Assembly: GCA_028554795.2 (NCBI GenBank)
Contig: CM068826.1
Span: 106,733,602-106,797,601 of the forward strand
Length of the DNA stretch: 64,000 nt
DNA from: Sinohyriopsis cumingii
Taxonomy: Eukaryota; Mollusca; Bivalvia; Unionida; Unionidae
Direction of reading: 5' to 3'
Below the pieces are notes generated by a model. The model had not been told where the DNA came from and made no database searches. It saw nothing but the letters and a program-made list of their open reading frames with translations. How positions within the stretch are numbered: position 1 is the first letter of the stretch; each line of letters opens with the position of its first letter. The position numbers and the translations under genes are program-made. Shown piece after piece: positions 25,201-37,200 of this stretch.

Positions 25201-28200
25201 CTGATTGGTACAGGTGATGACTTAATATTAATCTCAGTCGTACAGGTGATGACTTAATAGTAATCTCAGTGGTACAAGTGATGACAATAGTAATCTCAGT
25301 GGCACAGGTGATGATTTAATAGTAATCTCAGTGGTACAGGTGATGACTTAATAGTAATCTCAATGGTACAAGTAATGACTTTATAATAATCTCACTGGTA
25401 CAAGTGATGACTTAATTATAATCTGAATGATAAAATATTTTAATTATATTTTGAATGGTACAAGTGATGACTTAATGTTAATATCAGTGGTACATGTAAT
25501 GACATAATAGCAATTTCAGTTTAATGTATCTCTTTGTGACACTCAGGAAAAGTCTCTGACTCCCAAAAATCTGAAGAAAAGAAAATTTGTTTTGGACTCT
25601 CCATTTGTGAAAAGTGCTCTATAAACAAGGCTACCAGAGATTTTTGCTGAAAATCTGTATTTTTGTCTGCAGTTGTGAAACATAACCAGCATCTAGAAGA
25701 AATCACTTAGGAAATTGGAATACTTGGTATATAGAGTTGATATACCTCTAATTTATTCAGTATTTTCTGAAGTTCTGCTTCTGCTTGCTTTATTTTGAAT
25801 GACTGTTGTTTTTTTTCTAAGAAAGAAATAAGCAATATATGCAGTGATTTTACAGAAATTGTCATTGAAACAATTTAATTTTGATCTTGCCAAACTATTT
25901 GCGATTTATCTGCATTAAGGATGGAAAAAATCTATACATGTGGTCAGATTGTACAAGTTGCACTTTAACTATTTATGTGACTTGCAGTGCTGTAATCCTA
26001 TGGACAATGCAGACCTCTATCATGTGATCATCCGTTTAGTTAATAAATCAGACGTCAAGTGTTTAACTTTTTCTCTTTATAGCCCTGTGGCAAGACCATA
26101 TCACTGCAGGAGTCCGTCAGTATGATTTCCTGTGGGACTACAGGACTTACTACCTGGCAGGTTGGATTCTTAATTTTACACCTTTCAAGTATTTCAGGCA
26201 CTGCTGAGATATAATTTTCAAAGGAATCTTGTATTGCTTTTAAGAGTCATATTTAGACTTCAATGGAATCATTGGCTTTTCATATATTTTCCATATCTGT
26301 CTCTTGAATAGTTAGGGACAAAAATAAATTTCTGGAAAGCATTGCAAATATATAATTATAGTTTCAACATTCGCTGCACTGTGAACCCAAATTACTTAAA
26401 TGGGTATTTACTATAGTTACGCTTACACAAAGAATGGATGCCAGTCAAAGACTATTATATAAGATCAGTTCAGCAGATGTGCCCACAATGTTGCTATCAG
26501 CTCTCAGCGAGTGAGAGATAAGGGTGTGTGTTCTGAGTTGGCTAGTTAGCAGTCATTCATTTACAAGTGATCAGCATCGAGAATAGACAGGTTGTGTTTG
26601 GTTATTATCTTCTCATCCTTTGTTCAATATTTTATGTTTTATTGGAGCTTGACAGTCGTTTCAGGACTCTTGCATAAGCTATGCTGGTACAGATTGGTCA
26701 GTGGAAAAACTGTGTAAGAAAATTTGTGTTCTTAATATTATTATACCAGCTTTTAGAAAGAATTTTTTATTTATTTAGAGTTACAAAAAAAATCGGAAGT
26801 GAACTCAAGATGGCATCTAGACACAAACCTTGAGCATGAGATTTTCCCACAAAGACTTGTACATGTTTACATTAAGGTGTTGTCAGGGAACAAATGCAGA
26901 TATAAAACAGGAAATTGATATTTCTTCCTTCCTTCTGTCCTTTTTCTGTTCCTTTTCGTTTCTATTCCTCTTTCGTTTTATCATTCATTCGTTCATTCAT
27001 TCTCTTGTATCAATCTCATTCATCTTTTCTTTCCTTCATAAATTGTTCCTCCTTTCCTTCCTATGCTTTTTCTTTCCTACCTGCCTACCTTTGCACCATC
27101 ACTACTTGATCAAAGGGCCCCGAGCAGCCGAGTGGTCTAAAGCGCTCTCCGTTATGGATCACTGCCATCTCACCTCTGCCTGCGTGGGTTCGAGTCTCAG
27201 ATTCGGCTAATGTGGGTATGTGAGAATGCTTGCCAGTAGCTTCTTGTGGGGCGGTGGTTCTTTCTGGGGTTTTCCTGGGTTCTTCCTCCACCATTAATAC
27301 TGGCCGCCATGTATAGCCTATCATGTGCTGAAAAATGGCGTTAAACCCTACAACAACAACAACAACAACTACTTGATCACATTTGATGATATTGTCAAAT
27401 TTGATATATAAAATTATTCAACATATGAAAAGTCTTTTATTTTTTGGTTCTCGACACCATATGCAATAATGTGCAAAGATTTGTGATAATGTAGATTCAG
27501 ATCTGTTGTTAGATAAAATTCTGGCAAAACATATCTTCTATGTTCACTTGAAATTAAGAGTTGAAAATATCATACACCCTGATTTGCAATATTTTGTGAG
27601 ATCTGGCTCATCTATGCTTTAAACATTTTGGTACACTTTTTACACAGATAAGTATACAGCAGTTGACCCTTACAAAAAAATGGAGAATGCTCCCTCCAAC
27701 TGCTCATTTGCATATTGATACTACAGTTTTAATTTTAAAAAACTTCTAGTGTTTGTTTGAAACAAGACTTATGAAAAATGAAGAAGTTATATAGTTTACT
27801 TGGGTATATGGTTTTAGTGAATTCTGTCTATTTGCCCCAAGCTGCTGTCTGGTCAGCCATATACTGTATACATGTATAACACTTCACACCCACGGGTGAC
27901 AGATCCAATTGTTTAATTGTTCATTGTAATCTCTGTTATGTGATACTTGATTAACTGATGCCACCTATTGACAGAGGGGGTCAATTCAACTTCAGTTTTT
28001 GTGAAGATGATTAATAAGACACATTAGGCAAAAAAGGTGTTTCCTGTTGCATTGGTTTTAAATTAGCATAGGTATTTTTTAAACATATATAATAATTAAC
28101 ATATATAATAATTAACATATATAATAATTAACATATATAATGTACTTCAAGTACTGTTTCAAGTACTGGGCTCAGTTGGACCTTGAAATCAATTTTGGGA

Positions 28201-31200
28201 ATTTTTCTTTTACATTTTTTTTTTAACCCTGGAGGGAAAAAAGCGCTAGGGTCAGCAATGAAAAACATGGATGATCGGCTGACCGGAAAAATACTTTTGG
28301 GGGCTTACGGTAAACCTATGTAACAACATTGTCTTTAAAACTAATAGAACTTCACGTTCTTTATTCCAACATTTTGATTTGCTGTTTCTCATTGACAAAA
28401 TGTACATTTAAAACAGTGACACCTTTAAAAAACCTCAACGAATTTCATTAACAATTAGTTACTGAGATGAACTTTCATTTTATTATATAATTAATTAAAC
28501 CCTTGATTAATTAACTGTAATGCACATATTAGAAAGACACATTTTTTATATGTAAGAGTTTTTTTTTAATATCTTAGAGTTATGCTTGTGATTAGAAGAC
28601 ATAAGTAACTAACTTACCATAGAATTAACAATGTTAGGCACATAATCACTTTCTTCTAATCCATGTATGTATGATTAATAATTTAGGTATGTGTGATTAA
28701 TAATTCATGAATGTTTAATTAATAATCCAGGTATGTGTATGTGTAATTAAAAATCCAGGAATGTGTGATTAATAATTTAGGTATGTGTGATAAATAATCC
28801 AGGAATGTGTGATAAATAATCCAGGTATGTGTAATTAATAATCCAGGTATGTGTGATTAATAATCCAGGTATGTGTAACTAATAATCCAGGTATGTGTGA
28901 TTAATAATCAGGTATGTGTGATTAATAATTCATGTATGTCATTAATCGTCCAGGTATGTGTAATATAGTAATCCAGGTATGTGTAGTTACTTTGAGAAAC
29001 ACAGTTAAGTTGATTAAATGTTTTCATTATTTCAAGATAATTTGTATACATTTGACCACTTCAGAGATATTAATTTTCTAGTATGTTTTTGGAAAATAAT
29101 TAGCATTTCTTGTGGAAACTTATTTATCCTATATACTGAATATGATCTTTGATTTGATCATGATTTTTTTTTTTCACACTACAGGCAGCCCAGCATCTAG
29201 CAGAGTGGGTCTTACAGAATAATCATCTCTTTCAGAACAGGTGACTTATATATAGATGTGTGTGTGTGTTCTCTGCATTCGCTTCAGATACATTAACTTT
29301 GCAAGCTGAAAATGTTAGAACATGTCAAATGAAATATTCAAAGAAATTTGATCAATTTTCCTGACATATTTATAGAGACATTATATTTGGCAACATTGTT
29401 AAAAGAGAAAATGGCAGCATTTAATCATGTGTATATATGATGTGTTTGTTATTGCATGATTCAGACTTCAATGTATGCAGCTCTTGTTTGTATATAACAA
29501 AACAAAGAGCAACTATTTTATTGTCTAGTTAAAATGAGATTAATTAATTCTGCAATAGGTATGATGTGAAGAATTAATATCAGAGTAAGAATTCTAGTAA
29601 TATATACTTAAAAGATTCATTTTCTTTGCATGTCTGTCCTTTTTCCAAATCAAGGGAAGAGATGGGTTTAACCTAAATAAAAAGTTTTAAAACCAAAGGA
29701 GTATTCTGTAGAGGTTGAGAGGATTGAGGAGAATTTCACTTCTTTACCTTTGGTCAACAGCCATGAGTTTTTATATTTAAAAGGACTCTATCCTAATCTT
29801 TATATACTTGGTTTTTTCAATAATAATAAAATGGCAATTTTGGGGTGAAAAAACTATGATAAAGTTAAAAAAGAAAATCTATCAGAAACTTTAAAAGGTC
29901 TACAAACATCATCCTTTGGTATTCCTAGAATTACGTCATCAAAATTAAGATGGGTCCCTCAGAAAATTCTTTGAAATATGTATTTAATATAAATCTCCTT
30001 TAGATTTTAGTTTAAAGGTCAGAAGAATTTCGTAAGCATTATTCAGCTTTATCCAGACTCAAAAGTCACAACACTGAGTACAGTATATAAAATGAGTCTC
30101 TTAGTATCATTCAGAATTGGCAGGTATGAAGAGATCCAAAAAGGGATAATCCGGAAATTTGCCTAATTATAATATTACTCTGAGCATAGTTATTTAAGAC
30201 CCATATTTTGTGAATTTGAACAGGAGTTTAGTTTCAGTTGTCAGACAGTTTCATGGCTACAGGACCTGGAAGTCATAAAACTTACTATAGGGCCAGACCT
30301 GGAAGCTAAAACACATATAATGATGCCAGTCCCAGCAGTCATAAAATTTACTATGATGCCAGGCCTGGAAGTTGAACAACTTACTATAGGGGGTTTCACG
30401 GTTGCAATGGAGTTACTGATCATAGTGCCTAAGATTACCTCCCTTAGCTCCAGTGTGCATGCCCACAAAAAAATTCCAGTTCCGGATAGTTCACCGTTTT
30501 GGTTAGCGAAACATAAAGTCAACAAAGGAAGGAATCTTAGCTGTACTACAGATCATTATGGTTAAACCAATGAATCAATTATATATGTCAAATATCTTTT
30601 GTTCATACTAGGACATTAATTATAGACATTAAATCAGATAATTAGATTCAGTATCCATACTTACATTATATCAGATAATTAAATAATATTTACTTTCCAT
30701 ACTTAAATGATATCAAATAATTAAATTAAATACACTGTCCATACCTGATAATTTAGATTAATTATCCATAATTTCAGATTTGTAGGAACATTTCACTTTG
30801 CTCTCTGATTTTAAACATTTATTGCACATTTTTGGCTATATAACTTTAATGAAAACAATCTCAACAATTTGCATTCTTCTTTGTTGATATATCCTTCTTT
30901 CTCAGTTACTTTCACATGGCTAATAGTTCGTTTATAACATGAGTTAAGAAAGTTATAACACAAGTTCGATAAAAGTATTATAACATGAATTCGATAGGTC
31001 AGCTGATTTGTAATGCTGAATATTTTAAACCAGAAAAGTTTTTTTTTTTTAAAAAAGGAACACAGAATATTTATGTATTTAGTAGAACTTAACAAAGCAA
31101 TAATTACATTAGCTATCATAACGATAAAGGAGTGTAATTAATGCAGATGGAATATTTATTCATATTTGGGTGTAAATATCTTACAATATTCAGATTAAAT

Positions 31201-34200
31201 AACATGCCCAGTGATGTTTATTTTTGTTTCATTTTCTTTTTGACTTTTGAAACATCAAGTATCGAACAGTACATGCAATAACTTTCAGAATAATTTTTCT
31301 TTGCTTATGCTGACACGTAATAACTCTCAAATTTGCTGGGGTCTTTAGACAACATTTCTGATTGCCGCCAGCAAATTCATCTAGAACAGCCTTCTTAAAA
31401 TTAGTTTAATTCTGTTTAACTCTCCTTGCATCAAATATGTAAGTTTTAAAGATCCAATTATTTCACAGATTCCGTTCTGTTACTTTGGTTCACCTTTTAA
31501 ATCAATATTGATCCACGTGACCTGATGTTAAATTGCAAACAGTATGAATTAGAAAAGAGACTGCTTGTAAGAACATACTCTACAAGTCAATAATAAATGG
31601 ATACTCACAAGTATTCATATTTGTTGCCTTTATCTGTCAGTCACTCTTTCTAACTTAGCATCATTTTATACTCATTTTTAACCAGAAGTATGTTTATGTA
31701 ATATACATATGCGAACACACATTCATTCGAGAATATATATACCCATGCACCAGATGAAATGAAACAGACATACTTACAGACAGACAGGCAGATAGGTGAG
31801 AGCCACAAATATCCTATACATGCATAGCGTGTCTAACATCGATATTTCTCCAAATTGTATACATGTACTCTAAACTTTCCAACCGTTCAAGGAAGGAAAT
31901 AAAATTAAAATAATCATCAAGGAGACTTGTACATGTGCCTGTCTGTTCAAGCATGGTTGATATTTGAGCATTTTGAAAAAACTCGAGTTATTTCAGGAAA
32001 AATATAATTAACATTAATAGAAAAGCAGTAGTCTAAATCAATAATAAAAGAACCTTAAGAAGTTAGAATTTTTTTCTTGTTGCTGATCAACTTCCATTAA
32101 CTGCTGTGATTGAATTAATTTGCAGTTATGTTTACCCCCATTGCAAATAGGTCTCTGCCATCTTTTGCTCAACCTTGTCTTGCATCGATCAGTAATCAGT
32201 ATACTATATTACATTATTTATCTTACGTGCGTAAGTGTCAACCCCTTGAGATGAAAACCTGTACGCCAGACCAATAAAAACCTTACAAAGACAACAAAAA
32301 TACTTTCACGAAAAAATGTATTCATACATTATATGAGATCAACAGTTTTAAAACAAATGCTATACACAAATTATCATGACACATATTTACATAATTATTT
32401 ACATTTCTGAAACTTTATTTCATTCTTTTTACTTATGACACTATCGTCTTCCTGCTTTGGCTGAGCAAAGAAGCTTTTGATGTATGCTACCTTCTTCATT
32501 TAAAAATTTCTTTCATGCAGTTTTGTCCTGAAGTGTTCCGCCAGATCATAAATGCTCAACACCACCACTTTTATGTCTTTACTGCATATTTTACAAAAAG
32601 CATGTGAAGATCCTAACTTGGCTACATCTACAATGCCAGGGAAGACTTTAATCCCTGGCATTGTAGACTTTAATCCAATCAGCCTGAAACTTGCCACAAC
32701 CTCAGTCAGTGTCTTCAAGCTTGCATTTCTTTGAGTTACACTTAGTCAATATTAGAAATCCGAGTGAGCATCTAATCTCAAAGCGATAAACGACAAGATC
32801 TTCACACACTGGAGTTGAACCATGAATGAAACTCATTTCATTATCAAAGGAAAAGTGCGGTTTTGATTATGATTTGATTGGTTGTTTCGGGCCACCATAA
32901 TCTCACTGAATTCTCATGCTTAAAAAAATGTATGCCCAGAGCCTCGGATGCACACAAAATGAAATTTTTAAAAATGAAATTTAAACAATTTTTATGAAAA
33001 ATGTACAAAATGGTTGTACGGCCATATACTGACAAAAAAGGAAAAACCTATAAGTTGTGGGTAAACCATACAAGTTGACGCATATGTACGTGTATTATAT
33101 GATTTATCTTACGTATATTTTATGATTTATCATACATATGTTATATAATTTATCATACGTATATTATATAGTTTATCATACATTTATGATTTATCACACA
33201 TATATAATATGATTTATCGTACATATAGGATTTATCGTATGTATATTATATGATTTATCTTACGTGTATTATATGATTTATCTTACATGTATTATATGAT
33301 TTATCTTACGTGTATTATATGATTTATCGTATGTATATTATATGATTTATCTTGCGTGTATTATATGATTTATCATACATATATGATTTATCGTACTTAT
33401 ATGATTATCATAAGTATATTATATGATTTATCTTATGTATATTGTATGATTTATCATATGTATACGATTTATCTTACATATATGATTTATCGTATGTATA
33501 TTATATGATTTATCTTATGTATATTATATGATTTATTGTTCATATATTATATGATTTGTCTTTAGTATATTATTGCTTATACACTTACAAATATTGTGGA
33601 TTCACAATTTTTGTATTATACCAATTTTTATGGATTTTGTATTTGCTACGAATGACAGATTTAAAGACCCAACAAAAACGGTACTCTGCCTTTGGAAACA
33701 ATAATATCCTTTCCCTAATCCACATAGTTAAATAATAAATGAAAATGTCAATATTGGCAAAACCAGGCATTTTTTTGACATGCAAAAGTAAATAAATTCA
33801 CATTTCATTGTAATATTTTCATGACAGATAAGGTGAATCATAAAAGAGAAGAAAAAAACCTGCAACTGCAGTTCAAAGGAATCAATATAAGATCAATCTA
33901 TATGTTTCATACTGTACCAATTGCAGAATATTTTCCAGCTGGTGGCATTAATCTTGAAGTCAAATGCCTTTTAGCCTGGGAGATGCAACTGGCAACCTTG
34001 CTTGAAAACTGTTCTTAGAAGATAGTTTGATTATGAGACAGACATGAAGGTGGATATTGTTGTGCAAAAGGGATCCTTTGTGCTGTGGCAGCATATCTCT
34101 TCTCGGTGGTAATTCCCTGTTGGCATCTACCAATAGGTCAGGGAGACTGCTGGGTAAACTGGGGACCTATTAGGATGATCTATGATGTGGAGGTCCTGAC

Positions 34201-37200
34201 GCTGTGAAGAACCTATGGGATTATTCAGAAAACTGGGAAGGCATACAGTTAATCCTATTTCAGACTGAAGGTGTAAACTGCCCATTCCCTCTAGTCTGGA
34301 ACTGGACAAACGTAAAGAGGGAGCTTGTTGTTCAGCCCTGTAGCAAACAAGGCTACCACTGGCTCTTCCCAGGTTAAATAGTGTGTCAGTAAACAACTGT
34401 TGTCATTCATCAAGGACTGCTCATAGCCATCTGAACTTCAAAATATTTTTTTAACTTGAATGTGGCAGGCTTTGAGACTCTGGTTCCCTATTACTTAAGT
34501 CCAATGATCCTCATCTCATAGCTAAACAGATTTATCAAAATAAAATGAATTTGTGAGAAAAGTTTTCAAATTTAACAAACCTTTCTGTTTTCTTGGAAAT
34601 TTGTGACATACAGCTACTGTAAATAAATATAAGGAAAGCACAATTATGTCTCTGATGGGCAAGTTTACTCTTACACTGGAAATGGCTGCTCTGTAATTCA
34701 TAATGAATATTAGCTTTACTTTCCCCACCCCAAAAGCTACATGGCTGACTCAACATCAGGTTCAGTTGTGAAGAATTGAGTCTCACATATCAATTTACCC
34801 TATCTCAAAATTCTTCCAGTTGTGGCAGTTCTTTGTAAGGGAAAATATTTATTGTTTATATAGTTGTATTTGTGTTTGTGTATGAAAAAAACACCTCTTA
34901 ATCTCCAGTTTATGCAATATTTACATTGAATCCTGTAGTAGCTCATTTGTCCTGTCCAACTTAAGATTGTGATCATATAATCTCATATTAATTGTTCATC
35001 AATTTGTCATTATGAATTGAAGAAATTAATTACGGCACCATATAGTCACTATTGTGTAGCTGTGCCGTCAAACATCCATTTATAGAGATTTTTTTGCCTT
35101 AGTTGAATCTTTATAATTAACTAGATGGAAGTCAAGACTGTCAGTTATGCTTTTGACCTATCATATGATTGTTGGTTTACTCAATACCGATTTAATTTCA
35201 GACAGGTACTGGAGTTAGGAAGTGGCCTTGGCTTAACAGGTATTGCTGTCTGTATGAAGTGTTCAGTGCAGACATACACATTCAGTGACTGCCACCCAAA
35301 CGTTCTTTATCTTTTAGCACAGAACATTCAGCACAATCTCAACCATGCTAAATCAAAATCATTATCACCAGAGCATGGCACACATGATGAAAAGGTCATA
35401 CGGACTATTAAACGTCATCTAAGCTTTAACAAGGAGATGATGTCATTGGATGATGAGAATGTTTTGTTAGAGCTGAGCGAGTCAGTTCAGTCTCTGTCTG
35501 ATGGAGATTCAGATTTGTTTGACGATGATGTCTTAAAAATGCTATCCTCATTTGATCTGTCAGAAAAATATTGGGATCTGAATTCTTCAAGACAGATTGG
35601 ACTTTTCAAACAAAATCCCAGCATACGATTGGCCAAGTTTGACTGGGAGGCAGATGACATGGAATTTAGTGCAGATCTTGCAGATAATGTTGATGTCATT
35701 ATTGCTGCAGGTTAGTAATATTCTTCACTGATTTCTGAAGATTGCTTACTTCCTCTCTCTCTCTCTCAATTGAAAACTGCATGATAATGAGCTTTGTCAG
35801 TTTTGGCTAGCTGGCATTAGATGATTTTATAGAAGATAATCACTTTTTAATGGTGATATAATTTTAATCATCATAGTTAATAATGTTTCACTTTGAAAGT
35901 ACCAGTTTTTAAAATCATATAACATACATCATAATTGTGATTTCAGGAACATCATAGTGTTCTGCATAACCATTGTTCAAGCTTGATGATGAAATTTTAC
36001 AGTTTAATCTTACAAACGTTGCAGTATGTGAAGTAATTTGTTTAGATTCAGATAATGGTTCCACATTATCCTTACTTTAATCCATTTCTGCCAAGCTTTG
36101 CTATTTAAGTTTCAATACTTGTATATTTTGATAATTGTACTGTTCTAGTTTAAAACATCAGGCTAGCACAGCAGAAAACAGCTGAATGCTCCTAACAGAG
36201 AGGGAAACAGAGAGTATGTGTGTATGCATGCATGTATGTATGTATGTGTGTGTGTATTGTAATGAATCTGTGTTCTTAAAATAAGTAACAGAAAAGAGTG
36301 AAAGACAACAAGCTTTATAAAATTTAATAAATATAATTTATTTCCCTATAATACAAAAAGTGAAACTGAGAAAAATAGAACTTACGGTATTGAGAATTAA
36401 ATTCCAAAATAATCAAAGAATTACAGACATAGGTCCTAATAAATTAAATTTGTGAATAAAACTCAGTACAATGACATGTCTTTTATAGCCTATAGAGTGT
36501 TGATGTGTCAACAGTATTTTGTTGAATCACAGTAATATAATTCCAGGTTTGAATTCAGTATAAATTTAAGTGAATGTCTTTATCCAAGAATTTTATCAAA
36601 CCACTTTTGAATTTCCAGAGAAAATAATCACTTGAGAATAATGATCAGAAAATAAAGATTCCAGCCTGAAATTAAAAAAATACTGGCCACAACATAGAAT
36701 ACAACTTGATTGTGCTAAGACTCGAAGCACGAATGACCAAGTGCTCACACAATTACAAAAATATATAGGTCTCTACTTGACCTCCAGTCACAATTAGCAT
36801 TTTCTAAATAAAAACATGACCTGATGGAAAATAACATTCTAGATCCTGATGTTTATGAAATCAAAATCATGACCTGGATTACACTCAGAAATTCCAAAAC
36901 TTAGACCCAGAAAAACATATTTACTAATTCTATTAATAATGATCCTGATATTGAGCCCATACACAGAGAGAATAATTTAGCTATGTACTAGTTGTTTACA
37001 TAACATGAAATAAAAAAAAATCAATAAGGTCAAACAGAAATGAGCTCAATTTTGGACAAGGTCAGGTCTAGCATGCAATGTTCCATTACAATAGCAATTA
37101 ATAAAATGAATTTTTTTATAAACTAACAAACAATTAAATATACATAAATGTATGTATGTATGCATGCATGCATGTATTAATGTATAGGGTTGAACAGCAC

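Noticed and set aside
26830-27210. 126-codon + strand frame
   Set aside because: Produced by a pyrimidine-rich simple tract running into a SINE.
28640-28990. CRISPR-like regular repeats
   Set aside because: Units are directly adjacent with no spacers, in a eukaryotic intron: a minisatellite.
35125-35201. ATG at 35125 as the start of a 196-residue protein
   Set aside because: The frame before 35202 is intronic: phase from exon 5, the taatttcag acceptor and family alignment all place the exon start at 35202. The real protein begins at 10116.
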